Shown here: positions 35,192-48,196 of the stretch, in pieces
Position numbering within the stretch: the stretch's first letter is position 1
How the letters are laid out: each line of letters begins with the position of its first letter
Assembly: GCF_030463565.1 (NCBI RefSeq)
Contig: NC_134676.1
Coordinates: forward strand, 29,203,228-29,267,227
Source of the DNA: Pelecanus crispus
Taxonomy: Eukaryota; Chordata; Aves; Pelecaniformes; Pelecanidae
DNA length: 64,000 nt
Direction: 5' to 3'
Notes under the pieces: model-generated
The model's database searches: none
Told to the model about the DNA's origin: nothing
What the model saw: the letters and a program-made list of their open reading frames with translations, nothing else
Translations under genes and position numbers: made by a program

Positions 35192-37071
35192 CTGTAATTA
35201 TAATGTAAATTAATCACTAACATTACCTATGTTCAGAAAATACATTCATTTTTCCGCATTCCTCCCCACCTCTAAAAGCTGTGACTACTCATCCAGAATT
35301 ATTTTATTCTTCCCTCTAGTTACACCTATTTGTTGTAGGGCATCCACCAACCATTTCCAGTGATGAACTTGGATTCAACTAGACTGTGAACTGCCAGTCC
35401 CCCCAGTTGTACTGACATAATTAATTCTAGAAGCAGTCTTTCTAGGCAAAGGTTCTTTAACCACAATGGAAAGAAAAGGTAACCTCATCAGGATGAAATC
35501 CCACAAATCAAAAGTCTGAATGTTCTTGGATAAGAATTAAGAAAAATGAGATGCTTGTGAAAAGAGTGGCAGAGTGGCCTTCCACACAAACTCTGAGTAA
35601 TACATCTATTTATTAACACCCATTTTGTACCTACCCAGTGTCTCAATGTAGGCCAAAACCCAGAAGCTTTTAACTAAAGCATGCTTCATGCTTTTGTCAG
35701 ACTTGATTAAATGCTGTTATCAACTCTCTAACTTAAAGCTGGGACTCTTGAGGACCAAGGGAGTTTGTCTCTCAAACCTCTTAAGCACCTTGTGCATTCC
35801 TTCTCCTCCTTTGCCATCTAAGTGAGGGTGGATGTCATACATCTAGAAGAGGTGCAAGCTGTACCTCTCACTGGAGAGCTAACCATGACATACGATGGGT
35901 GCAAATCTAAATTTTCCAAAATATCCCTGAATAACTACAAGTATACATGCAATCTGGTAACTGCAGAAGGAAGCATGTACTTACGACATCTGTGGTTGTT
36001 TTTAAAGCACTCTGCATTCTCTTATGTTTCATTTGGCCACTACAAAACAACACTAACATCAGCAGGGCTATATTTTAACCTCACACTTTATTTTCATCTG
36101 TTCATGGCTTCTGTTGGGAACAGGCAGAGGATTAAGTGTTGCCTGTAGCCTCCTGTTTTTATTCCTAGCCCAGAAGCAAGCACTTAACAGTGTCATTTCA
36201 GGCCTCTTACCAAAAGGAAAAAAAAAAAAAAAAAAGAAGACTTTGCTACCCTGGAATAAGCCTAGCATTGCATTTTCTCCATGACAATTATTTACCATTT
36301 TCAGGATCAAAGAAGCCACCATGTAATGGCAGCAAACTTTCACTTTTTATACTCAGCAGTTATTTTCAGACTCTAAATCCCCTTTAGAAAACAAGAACAA
36401 ATAACAAGCAGATCCTATTGCACAGGTACATCATGTCTATAGCCAGCTACTCACACAAATTAAAAGGTCACAAAGCACACAATAAAGGTGACAACCAGGG
36501 TTTATGTTACATCCATGAGGGGGACAGTGTCAAGGCAAAAAGCCGGCTGGGAGGCAACACAAATCTCCCGTTTGCAGCGAGACACCCTGAAACTGTTTTC
36601 CCAACACCTCTGCACTGTGTACAGCTCCAGCAGATTTCCAAGCGTCACACACCTCCACCATGAGGGCCTTGCAAGCCAGGCTGACTGCTGCACCCAGGGA
36701 AGGCTCAGACAAAAACATGACTTTTGCAGGTGTTAGGATGCCCAGAAGTGAACCGTTGTGGCATAGAATTAATTCATGTTAAAAATGATGCCCTCCCTGA
36801 AAATTGCACTTTAATGCACACCCAACTATGAAAGCCCAGTAGCACTGTCTATGCCTGATACTGTGCTGGTGTGGATTGCTACAAAAGGCAGGGTCACCTA
36901 TGGTCAGTCAAACTCAGCCTGGATCCTAAAGGCCGTGATTCAATTCCTGCATTTCCTCCATTACAGAGCCATAAAACAGAGTTATACCAAATCGTCCAGT
37001 TGTGCCCAGCTTTGAAATGGGGGTGGCGTACAGCAAAGAGTTGAAAAACGTAAATAGGAGTTAATTCTCAC
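35192..37071 (-). other. ARHGEF28 intron between exons 2 and 3
   Basis: An intron of 1.9 kb with GTGAGA donor and ATTACAG acceptor. It contains an 18-A tract at 36218-36235. No mobile element or other gene was recognised. Confidence 0.7.
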
Positions 37072-37219
37072 CTGGAACAATGGACCGAAGAGCACTGTCA
37101 CTAACTCGCTCAGCAAACATTATGTGCCTCTTCAGGGATCCATCATAAACAAAGTAAAACTCAGCGTCCTCTGGGAGGTAAATGTCTCCATCAAATTTTG
37201 CATTTATAGTCACCTGTCC
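37072..37219 (-). CDS. ARHGEF28: ARHGEF28 coding exon 2 (N-terminal domain)
   Basis: The exon is 148 bases and encodes residues 12-60 plus the first base of codon 61. It starts after a TTTCATTTCTCAG acceptor and ends at a GTGAGA donor. The peptide includes the stretch KFDGDIYLPEDAEFYFVYDG, which I recall as strongly conserved in ARHGEF28, and ends SIVPG across the junction. This is the beginning of the N-terminal region preceding the ankyrin-like repeat. An in-frame methionine upstream of the acceptor makes a longer open frame (to 37339), but that part is intron. Confidence 0.95.
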
Positions 37220-40200
37220 CTGAGAAATGAAAGTGCTTTCAGAAACATCCAGTAAATTTCTCATCTCCATTGACATATACTTCAGATGCAAGTTTATTAT
37301 AACCTTTTCAACTCTACAGAGGCTGTGATCCAATGACAAATCTGCAGTTTTCTAGTTCCACTTAGAAAGTAACACTGGGTTTATGCCTGCAAAAGCAAAG
37401 GTGATTCAAAAAACTGCGTTTTAAATAATGTCTTTCAACTAACTCCTTTCATCCTAATATAACTGACCTTTTACTTAAAACCCATCAGAATAAGCGACTC
37501 AGCGAACCAGAGTATTTTGATATTTACAAAAGCACACTTTGTGTTAAAAAAATCTAAAAATTCAAATGTAGTTGAAATGATCTTAGACTCAGTTTACAAA
37601 ACAAAATCATGTAATTCTACAACTGACTATGCTGGTTTCAAAAAAATACTAGTTCCCAGATATCTGCCCGTGGGTTTCTTTATAGTAAATAGAAAGCAAC
37701 CAGCCAAGAAAAATCTGTCATACAATAGCTTCAAAAAAGAACAGGAAAGGGATCTGAGAAGCAGCAAACAATAACAAATGCGTGACATGTCTGAGGGAGG
37801 AAATTTAGATGAAGTTGCATTTCCTCGAAGAGGAGGACAGTGTGCTCCACCACGGTTCCTGGCTGCCACAGTTGCTCTAAATAAGACAGAATTGCCCCCA
37901 CATCTGGCAGAAATGCTGTTTTCTGGAAAACACGCTGCAGAAGACTATCTCAGCCATTCACACTTCCAAATGATGCCTGCCCTGCCTCTCTTCAAAACAG
38001 TTACCACAGCACTGACTCCACCAGCTCCATGAACAAGTCTGTGAAAAACCCGCACCAAAGCACAACACAGCAGCACAGACATTTCCATGGCTGAAAACCG
38101 CAGTTATGCCCCCAACCATCCTGACAAGCATCTGGCTCCTTCCCCTGTATGTGGCAAACATACCCTGCACTGCAGTGAGACTCTTGCCACCCCCCACAAC
38201 GTCACATCTTCGCCTGCCTTCCCCAAGGACATCTTTCTCGTCACTCCTAACAATGGGAATCCTGCATTTGTTTTCCACTTAAATACAGGTGGGTCTATTG
38301 AACTAGGGGTGAAGAGGCAAAGGCTAGTTTCAGGCACAAAATCTTCCTTAGATAGGATTGTTCCTGTAAGGATAGACATAAACATTAGGAGTCCAGTATC
38401 GAGACCAAACATGCCTGTCATCCTCAGAAACTGGTGACACACCACTTTTTAGTAGCCTGAAGTATTATTATAACTGCCAAGTGGTTTCTCCTATTACTCT
38501 TCAAGTTTTGCACCATTATACCCAGAATTTACTATTGTTATTGTTGTTGCTATTATGAGTATTAATTTATCATCTTCTTTTTTAAAATCTTTTTATGTTA
38601 GTTGTGAATAGCCCTTTTTATGAATAGCTCTTTTTATCTGTTGAGTAATACTATGGATGGCTATTTTGTGGAGATAGGAACAGGGGAAGTCCCTGAAGAC
38701 ACTCAACAGACTGCTCCAGTGGGTGCTTAGCTGACAGCAGCCTGATGGACAGGAGCACATCAGAATTTCTTCCACACGGGCACTTGTGGCCACAACTAAA
38801 CAATCTCTATACCCTCTGGAGACTAAAGCTGAGGGACTATGTAGCCAGCCAGCTTTCACGTTTTCTTTGCATTAACTACATGAAACAAGGGAGATATTTT
38901 GTGGCAATATTTCTCATTTCATAAGCCTACTCTTGAAAAAAACAAAAATCAAGCTCAAATTATAGCCATTGGCTTATTCTGCTCCTTTTTAAAAAATGTT
39001 AATTTAGACTTAGTAAGGATAGAGGAACATCTTAAACTGATCACACTGCATAATGTACAGGCACGAGGGAGAGTTTCACAACTCCTTGTCTTACAACAGG
39101 TGAAGGAAAAAAGCAAGAAAGGAAAAGACAGAGTGGAAAGTGTAAAATGTGTATATGATAAAAAGCAGGTTTTTCATAATCCACTCCTTACAACCCTCCA
39201 GAAGAAGAAACTGCTGGTAATTTAAGCAAAGATTTTACAGAAGGAAGGCAAATTGGCAGCTAGCTTGTATCTGGCCAAACAATTAAATGATTCATTTGGA
39301 AAATCCCACATGATCCAAACAGACTGTTAAACCCTGTATTACTAGAGAGGAATCAAAGATAACAGAGAAGGTAACTTTCACAGAGGAGCACTAAGCTGCA
39401 CCTTTTTTGATGCTGGATGGTTACCACCCTGGCATCAGAAACAGTTACTTCACAAAGGACAAGCTCCTATCATCATCTCCAGCACTCCCCATTTGCCATC
39501 ACATCCATCCTGTCTTCAGACATTCTCATTTCATGTCACTCAATTCCGTCATCTTCTTCACTACTGCCACTACTAAAACATGCATCAGTTTGCTGTTCAG
39601 GCTACCAAAAATGCCTTTTGCTCTAGCTTCAAAGTATCTTTTTTCTTCTCACCTACTCCTCTCCAAAATAGCTTTGGTGCAGTTATGTGATCTCCCCTTC
39701 TCACCACCTGAAATTCTTTTACAATTGCATGCTACTACTGCTGGAGTTCACCCCTACACTTTCATCCCTTCCTGTCCCTCCACTGCTTTGCACAACACTT
39801 GTCCCACCCAGCCATATCCTGAGCCACCACACTGCTGCCTGCACTCTCACAGGACAACGCCTCTTCCACCACACATCAGCCCTTCTGCCCCCCTCATCCT
39901 CTCCTCTGAGCTACAGCCTTCACCCTGGCTTCTGATCTATACATGGCAGAGCCTGTCTTAGCCTGTATTTGGGAAGGCATACTACTGTACTTTGGAGACA
40001 CTTTAATACCAACCTCCGTGGAAGCTTTGATCCTTATAAGGCAAGATATGCTAGCCACCCTTTGGAAAAGACATGAAAAAAAAAAAATCATTCTTGCTAA
40101 AGGGAATGCCATGGCTGTTCAAAATGTATCTGATACTACATTTAAACCTGAATATTTAAGCATCTCTTCCTTCAGCACAGTCTTCCCTTAGCATAGAATT

Positions 40201-41224
40201 ACATGTATTTAATGCCAGGTTTGAATGTAAAGCAATACTTCTAATAAAACCATTAGGGTTCTATATGCTGCCAAAGAAATGGAGTTCACAGGACAGAGCG
40301 AAACCAGAAAGAATAACCTCATACTATGTTTGATCAACTCCTTTCCTACATTTGCAAAATCTTTTTTTTAGATTTTAATATAGTTATTGTACGGTTAATA
40401 TAATTATTAGACAATATGTTGCATATGTAGCATACATACAATCTACATCCTTACATATATATCCACTAATAAAAAAAAGATGCTGTAATGCAGCTAGACA
40501 GTATCACAAACAGATGTGACTCTGATGGAGATGGCTGCACCCACAATCCATTTGCACTGCTGGTACAAATGTGGTCTTTCCCACCCTTATGACCACTTGC
40601 AAACATTGCTGACAGAGGCTCATTCATTACACACATGAAAACAAAAATACCACTCAATTCTGAGGATGCTTTTATTGCTGCTGTGAGAGGAGTCCCTGTG
40701 TATGTCTATGCACACATCAAGGGTGTTTTCCCATTCCTTATCATAGCTGTGAAGCAAGCTGCAGTGAGACAGCACTGTAATTAGCACACTGTTCATTTCC
40801 TCTGTGCAAAGCCAACTTTGTTACTGGAACTATTTAATTATTTTTTTCTTCAAACAAAGATCACCTGAAGTCCATTCTAGAAAACTCCTAGGTAGAAAAA
40901 TACTTAGAGAAAGTGACACATGTTGTGACCCTCCTCCAGACTCTGCAGCTGGAAAAGGCAGAAGGATTCATCCAGTTCCCGAGCCAGATCAAAATGCAGC
41001 CTTTCAGGGAGGAGAAGGAGGAAGAAGAGATGCGGGAAAAGTCTGCCAGCTTATTTAGTTCTTGCAGAGCTCTTTGCCCTGGTTTTGGATGTATAACCTT
41101 GCCTTTAACTGCATTTAAATGCAGATCACTCAAGGGCATTGACTTTACCATGCCATCAGCTCTGCACACAGGCAATCCACCATTTTATTGAGAGCTGCCA
41201 ATCTTACTGGTAACAACTGTACAT

Positions 41225-41320
41225 TTCTTCCACAACTTTGATCAACACATTGAAGAGCTTTGGGCCAAAAACTTCTCCCAAGGATGACACACCCCAGCAT
41301 TTGTCACATGAAGGTCTGGG
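41225..41320 (-). repeat. Possible fragment of old CR1/L3-type LINE
   Basis: The plus-strand text GATCAACACATTGAAGAGC, GGGCCAAAAACTTCTCCC and AAGGATGACACACC follows the order of a block seen in reverse-complemented CR1/L3 elements: a short run ending in a GGGCCCAGTAC-like segment, then a CCCTGAGGAACACC-like segment. Only weak similarity remains. Confidence 0.4.
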
Positions 41321-41474
41321 GAAGAGACTAATGCAGAGAACTTTATTAGAAGGAAAAAAAAAAACCAACCCAACCCAAAAAAACCCCCAAAACCCCACGG
41401 TGTCCCAGGCCATGTAAGAACAGCCTGGAAAGACTAATATACAAAGTGTTGAAAAATATATATGTTGTAAATAA

Positions 41475-41692
41475 AACAAAATTTCAGTGCCACAACTACT
41501 TTGGTGAAACACTGGAACAGGCTTCCTAGAGAGGTGGTTGATGACCCAAGCCCATCAGTGTTTAAGAGGCATTTGGACAAGGCCCTTAACAACATGCTTT
41601 AACTTTTGGTCAGTCCTGAATTTGCAGGCAGTTGGACTAGATGATTGTTGTAGGTCCCTTGCAGCTGAAATAGTCTATTCTATTCTACTCTG
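41475..41692 (+). repeat. CR1 LINE 3' end, a second subfamily
   Basis: It contains GAAACACTGGAACAGGCTTC, CTAGAGAGGTGG, AAGAGGCATTTGGACAAGGC, CAGTTGGACTAGATGATTGT and AGGTCCCTTGCAGCTGAAAT, ending in ATTCTATTCTA. The internal AAGAGGCATTTGGACAA block and ATTCT-type tail mark a different CR1 subfamily from the 17.3-kb copy. It lies antisense to ARHGEF28. Confidence 0.88.
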
Positions 41693-43489
41693 CTTTGGAT
41701 TATTATTTTTTGTACCAATTGTTAAAGCTCAGTGTTAGAAAAGTACAACAGAGCTTCAGAAACGTGTACAAACTTGATCTCTCTCAGCTTCTCTGCACAC
41801 ACAAAATAAGCTCACCTAGGCAGAAACCCAGAAGCTGTACATTATTTTATTAGCCTAAATCTGAGGGATAATTTATATCTTTCCATTATACCCATTCCTT
41901 GCAGAGGTATTTATTTCCTGACTCCCTTGAGCAAGGCCAGCCCAGCCCAGGGAGCAGGCTGCAACAGAAACTAGCTGAACAGATCTTTCCTCTGCAGGGA
42001 AATTAACTCGGAGAGTGACAGAATTGGGAGCAATTCCAGCTCCATCCTCCTCCTCCTTTCCTAGCAAGGCACACAGGAAGGAGGGAAGTGGGCTGGATCT
42101 TGCAATGAGACTCAGTAACATATTCGTCCACCAAAGCAATGCCTCTACACTTCACAATGCTTTCCCAGAGTTTTTTGGGGAGATGTTACCTCTTTTGTAC
42201 CAGAGCTGCTTCTTGGCAGAGGCCAAGTGCTCAATTTAGGCTCTCAATCAAAACATATATTCACTAAACTATTACAACAATTAAATAATGTAGGTAAACA
42301 ACAGTGAAACACATTTCCAGGAGTTCCATGAGAAAGTCATACGCACAGAAAACACTTGTTCAGTATCACTCTCATCATTCTGGTAAAAGCACTCCTCCAC
42401 TGCTTCCCACCCCCTTCCGCAAGGCACAACCAAAGCACCGTCCCAACTCTGCAAGAGACCTCTGACACTGACCCATCACTAAAGCATGAAGAGACTAAAA
42501 TTATGGTTATCAGCATTTAAAAGTAGGTAGTTAAGCCCTAATTCATGTATCAGTACAAAAGAGCAAAACCAACAGAAATAAATTATGATATACACACTAC
42601 CTGGAATGGGGACTCTATGTTCCTACAGAGCAATGTTTGACCTGAGCTCATTCCAGGCACTGAAGCTGGAAACACATCCCAACTGGCATATTTCTTCCAC
42701 GTTTCTAAATATAGAACCAACTTACGCTTAACACTTATCCTCTAGGTACCAAAACCCAAATTAGGTAAGTCATACAGGCGCCTCATCTTCGGACAACCGG
42801 CCAAGTGGCCTGAATACAGGGCAGCTGTGAGAGCATGGACCCAGAAGACTTTGTTGGGCCAGATTCCTGACAATCCACCAGTTGCTAGGTGTCTTTGACA
42901 CTATTTTCACAAGTTCATTTGTCTAACAACAGTTCAACGTCTCTCCCATTCTTTTCTCTCCCTAAAAAGCTTATTTATATCCTCATGAACTTGGAAAAAT
43001 GTAACAGGGAGTTACAGCTTTATTTCTGTGTAGGTATGCTTAAGCATGCTTCTCAGGGACCATGTGGACCTCAGATAGTTCAATCCCCACTTAATAAAAC
43101 CAAGGGGAAGGATGTGCCACTTCACCATCTCGACAAATAAACACAGCCCCTGGTCACAGCTGGTTTCTCAGGCAGATGCTGGGGAAGGTCCTTGCCCTCA
43201 CGTTCACACAGTACTGATTCCGAGGGACTTGTGGAGGAAGCAGATTTTAAAGTCAAAGGGCACTTATTGAGACCAGCCAGCCATTATCTTTCTTAGATCT
43301 ACACCTGAGTGGCTCAAAACAAGTGCCTCAGCTCTACCGAATCACCACAGGGACACACAGGAACCGGAGATCCCTCAAACACCACACAGGCCTGTAACAG
43401 CACAGAAATTCAGGCAGACACATCAACATCTCCAACTGCAAAAAAGATACCAGAAATTGTACAGAAGAAAAAGAGCATGGGAGAAACCC

Positions 43490-44026
43490 TCAGTCCATTG
43501 AAGCTAGGAGGAGTTCTGCCACTGAGTTAATGAGAGCCAAGATTATCATTGCAATCTTTGAAATAAAAACCAAAAAAGCATGCAGGAGGATCAGCGAGAA
43601 GAGACTGCAGCTACGGGGGACACCATAGAGAGACACCGACCGAATTCTAAATGCATTAAACCTGTGGCTGAGCAAGTGTTTAGCAGCTTTGATATCTCTG
43701 TGATCCATAAAGGAAAGCATACCTTTTATTACCAGTGAAAACGCTGCCCTGGCACCATCGCCAAGGAGGAGATTAGGGAAGTTTGTGCTTTTAACAGGAT
43801 TTATAGGTCTATGCACTCTTTCAATGTAACCAAACAGTTCTTCAGACATATGTTTTCCTTTGGTTTCTCTCAGGCACTGGAGAGCTGACCGGGTCGGGCA
43901 CACAGCATCAGGGTCCCCTGAGCCCCACGTCCTGGGTGGGGAGCAGCAAAGACCAGACTCCCCATAGCCCCAGGAGAAGAGCTCCCACCTCCAGCCACAC
44001 TCTGACCCTCTTCTGCAACCCAGCAA
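43490..44026 (-). other. Unrecognised 178-codon open frame with hydrophobic C-terminus
   Basis: One of the longest minus-strand open frames in the window outside the mobile elements. The first third lies in GC-rich DNA and is Gly/Ser/Cys-rich. The middle (about residues 58-125) is mixed in composition. The last 45 residues include a hydrophobic run (SLFSLILLHAFLVFISKIAM) that could form a membrane helix. I recognise no family and see no convincing splice or promoter signals. A frame of this length can occur by chance in 64 kb searched on six frames, so I do not call it a gene. Confidence 0.2.
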
Positions 44027-46034
44027 GGGACTGGGGCAGGCTCCCCGTGAGGAGGAGAGGGGAAGGGAAGTAGCAAACCCTCATGGCTTAGACACAGCAG
44101 CATCCAGCCAGGCAGGACAGGTCAAAGGGGCAACCTTGGCGCTTCCAATGTGCCTGATCCCTACTCTGCTGCAAGTCATCCTGCACCCTAATAAATAACC
44201 GTCCCTTAACCTGAACCAAGCTTCTTCCACTTTGAATTCATTTCAGTAACACCATCTTCTTCACCAGCAACCTGCGCCAGCAAAACAGGTGCAATGCAAA
44301 AAGACCTTTAGTGAGCTTCCAGACCCAGGCCATCGCGCTGGCTAACACTTAATCATCAACGAATGGTGGTTGCTATCCTTGCATACACAGCCTGGATAAA
44401 TCTATTTTCCCAACAGCTTTTTACCATAAAAATAATACATTCTAAAGTACACTAAAAACGTCTTAACCAAGCTATTTAGAGTAATTACACGCTCTAAGAA
44501 AAATATCTATGTGCAAGGGTAAAAAAAAAATTGCTTCTTTGTTCCCAAAATGCAAGTCCCAACATCTCTCAGTAAATGCTAATCCCCAAGTATTGCTAGC
44601 AATAATGGAGCTTTTTTCCTCTATGTAAGCTGCCACTACAATTTAACATAAATATTTCTTCACTGTTCAAAAGACTCATTTCAGAAAATCTTTATGTTTT
44701 AAGGTGAATTGTTTAAACGTATGTTACATGTGCTTAGACAAGAATAGTGGCTAGATAATTTCCCTGAGCAGCCATACAGTTTTAATGACCTTTGCTGCAA
44801 CTTAGCTGCAACTACGAACAATCCTACCCAAAAGATGGTAAAAAAGCAGTAGGGAAATTGTAAATAAACACAGAACAACCATACTCAAATGATTAAAAAT
44901 GAGGACAAAGTTATAAACATGCCTTTCTAATGTTCAGTGATACTTTTATAACATCCACGAGACAGTTCTTGTCAACACATTGCAGTAAACATTGTCATGG
45001 ACTTGCTTAAGAAAGCATGTGCCCTATTTGAATGGAACACAATGGGATTCAAGGCTAAATACACAATGAAACAGCAATTACTCCCAGGGAAGGCAAGGAG
45101 TAACAAATAGAAAAACAAAATAGGAGATAAAAGCTGAATATTTCTCCATAAGCATTAACTTTCTAACTGCAGAGCTAATAATATCTTAAAGGAAAATAGG
45201 GGGGGGATTCCCCAACTGAATGACTTAAGAGAAGAAACAACCGAGTATAATTACTTTCTTTTCTATCCAGAGTAACAGAACAGGCATAATTCCACATACA
45301 GACTGGAGACAAAGTATGTGATGATATGGTCATATTTAGTATTACACATTGACCAAAAGTCTACACATAGCCTTTTATAAAAATTAAATATGCACGCACA
45401 GTTGCTTTGAGAAGAGCCAGTCCTCTGCTGATTTACACTGCTGAACTCCACCAGCACTCTGAGAACCTCACTCATTCGCACCAGGTAAAACACCGGTCTT
45501 CAGCTGCCGTGGCTGCGCTCAAGACACTGCCTGCAGGTACTTTTTCAGCATGAGGCAGGTTTGTGAGAGATGCAGAGGAAGTGTTTGCACAGACACCTCT
45601 GGGAACAAGTAAGAAGCATCTCCCCCACATTCCCTTAGGGCGAGACAGCACAAGGGAAGCCCGAAGAGCAGCTGGGGCAGCCCTCCGTTATTGTCAACAA
45701 GAGTGAGAACAAAGGGTTCAGTGACCACTCGTGTCCCAGAATATAACCTGAAGGATGCTTCTAGCAAGGTCCCAGCACAACCTTGAAGAGAAAAGCACTA
45801 ACAGAGAAATTTCCTAATGAAGACCAATAAGCTGCCCTCTTTTGATATGAAATATCAGCAAGTTCATCACTTTGGTTTAGATGCGGTGCCTTTTTAAAAG
45901 GAAAAGTAACTGTTAGTAGAAGCTATTGCCACCTTTTTGACTGCTAAGTAGCCCAAATAAACTGGAAAAAAATGAAGCATTCTGTTACATCCAAACCAAT
46001 GACAAAAGTACACTCCAAGCAAAAAAGAACAAGA

Positions 46035-46205
46035 AGGATGGAAGAGATCCTGAGAAATCAACTAATTGACTCCCCTGCCTCAAGGCAGGATCAACGTTGC
46101 CCCAGTTATTCCTCAAAAACGGGGTTTGTCCACCCTGTTCTGAAAGCACCCCACACACAGTCACCTAATGTACAGCACTGGGAACTTCTTCCCACCCAAA
46201 AAATC
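46035..46205 (-). repeat. Old CR1-type LINE fragment
   Basis: The plus-strand segment GACTCCCCTGCCTCAAGGCA, followed by GGATCAACGTTGCCC and a GTCCACCCTGTTCTGAAAGC block, parallels the reverse complement of a CR1 3' region and resembles the copy at 24.4 kb. It is strongly diverged. Confidence 0.6.
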
Positions 46206-46885
46206 CCCTGCCCAGCCCCTCCCACCTTCCGCAGCTGGTAGGTATTTTGGCTTTTTTCAGGGCCTAACAAGACTTTGGCCTCAATAACACGATAGCTGGG
46301 TGCTACGAAATGGCCAGCAACGCACCAGAAGGCTGCACTAAATAATTCAGTGCAGCCTCCATTTCTGTACAGCTGTTTTCATGCACAAGCTGAGCTCTAG
46401 CCTGTTGATGACTTCGGAGATGGATTTATTTGTTTGAAGAGGAGGCAAGATTAAGGGTTGTGTTTTATTTTGTTGGGTTTTAATACATCAGCCTTAAACC
46501 TTGTGGGTTTTCAGTCAAGCTTATTGCAATACTCCTCTCTCAGTGACAAACTGAAGTACATCTGCTGTATTGGGAGTTTCTGAAATTGCATACACTGGCA
46601 TTTTCCCAAAGCTGATGCCTCAAAATAAGCTAGACCTGCCTCCTCACTAGCCTCAACATAGGCTTACTCTCTTCCCAGACACAGGCAGAACAACAAGTTT
46701 CTTGTTGAGAACTGCAAGATTTGGCCCCAGGAAAAGGAATTAGAAATCCAACAGAATTAAAAAAAAAGAAAAAAATACAGGCATCTAAAATACTGCTTAT
46801 TTACTGCAAGACCAAATACGATTCCTCTAAAAAGAAGAAACCCAGTAACAGGCAATGACATACATATGTCTGCAAGTCTCTATGC

Positions 46886-46911
46886 TGCTCTGCACTGCTG
46901 CTCTGCACTGC
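46886..46911. repeat. 13-base tandem duplication
   Basis: TGCTCTGCACTGC occurs twice in perfect tandem (46886-46898 and 46899-46911). Confidence 0.97.
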
Positions 46912-47217
46912 TAAGTTGCCTCTAATGCTATCCACTTTAAAAAAAGAAACACTTATTAGACATACTGATGCATTTCATTCCATGCACGTGCAATATGCCC
47001 AGACACTTCCCAGGTCCTTATTTTCTATAGCATCATCTTATCACAAAAAATTGCCCTCCTCAGTCCTGTTTCTACTGTTGCACCCTCTCAGTCAGGCCTT
47101 CATTTTTTGTTTAGCTTCCATGTCACAAATGCAGGTTTGTGAATCCTGCTGATTATGTCAATTTACTGTGAATGAGTGACTTTACACAGTTTGATTTAGT
47201 AACAGTTAGAATTTACT

Positions 47218-48196
47218 TGTAGCAAATCACAGAATTTAATTGTAATATTTTTAATAGCACTCAATCATCAATGATTAATAAAGTGATTAGACAAAATTGA
47301 TCAAAACAGTGACTTAGTTACAGATTCGAAGATGGCAAGGTTCACTCTATTACTACGTGGAAGTGCATAAAGGAAAATTAAATTACACTGAGTTGGAATG
47401 ATTCACAAAGGGATCGCGTATGTAGGGGATATGGAAGCCCTCCCATTGAGTCACGAGGTTCAGAATAGACCCCCTTGCTTTCTAAACTCCTTCTCAGAGA
47501 GGAGTCTAGGTGCGGCTGGGCCCACTCTTAGTCTCAGACTTGGTCAACGGGTTATAAGAATAATGCTATAAGAATAATGCAGCAGTATAAGACTCCCTTT
47601 GAAATTCAATCACACATCTACAGACTACTTAAACTGATTCACACATGCATACACACAAACATGAATGCATATATAAAAATGGTATACCTGTTAAAAATTC
47701 CCCTTGAGTTCAGTGAAATACTCACGTCTAATGTCTTGGCATTTCTCAACGGGCAAGGGTTGAGCCTCGAGGAGTGAAGGGTTTCAGCCCAGGCTCCACT
47801 GTCAGTCTTCGGCAATGGATTTCTGGTTGTAGCAAACTTTCAGAGTTTGCTGGCTCTGAGAGGCGTCCCGCTCAGAGGGAGATGCTGGTGCATCCCGCGG
47901 CAGTCCAGGAGAGCTCAAAGGGCCTCCCCTCCTAAGGGACTGCTGTTTATAGGATTGTGAGATGATTGACTTCAATCACCAGTAAATTTCCACCCGAGCC
48001 ACAGTTCAGATCGGTAGTTGCTGGAATTCCACTAACGATGATACCACTCTGTTTCAAGGCTGTCAGGGGTAGCTGTTTGTTCTTGCTCCCCTCGTTAGTC
48101 ATAATACGAAGATTTTGATAAGGACAGGGCCTCTCTCTGCTTCAGCCATGTAGGAGTTTCTAGTACAATTAAGGGGCGCTTAACTAACTTGCTACA
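47218..48196 (-). mobile_element. Probable LTR (about 979 bp)
   Basis: The interval starts TGTAGCAAAT and ends AACTTGCTACA on the plus strand, giving inverted TGTAGCAA...TTGCTACA ends of the TG...CA kind found in LTRs. It carries far more CpG dinucleotides than the flanking intron, as a recent insertion would. Read on the minus strand it has a TATA-like CTATAAA at 47952-47946, about 245 bases from its start. I found no target-site duplication and no internal retroviral genes. A further TGTAGCAAAC at 47828 begins an 8-bp-stem hairpin (47831-47851) and offers an alternative boundary, so the limits are uncertain. It is in the same direction as ARHGEF28. Confidence 0.62.
47553..47580. repeat. 14-base tandem duplication within the probable LTR
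   Basis: TATAAGAATAATGC occurs twice in perfect tandem (47553-47566 and 47567-47580). Confidence 0.97.

Noticed and set aside
39407..39961. 184-codon plus-strand frame
   Set aside because: The segment is a pyrimidine-rich stretch (many CT and CCA runs), poor in stop codons by composition. The peptide is Ser/Pro/His/Leu-rich with no recognisable domain.
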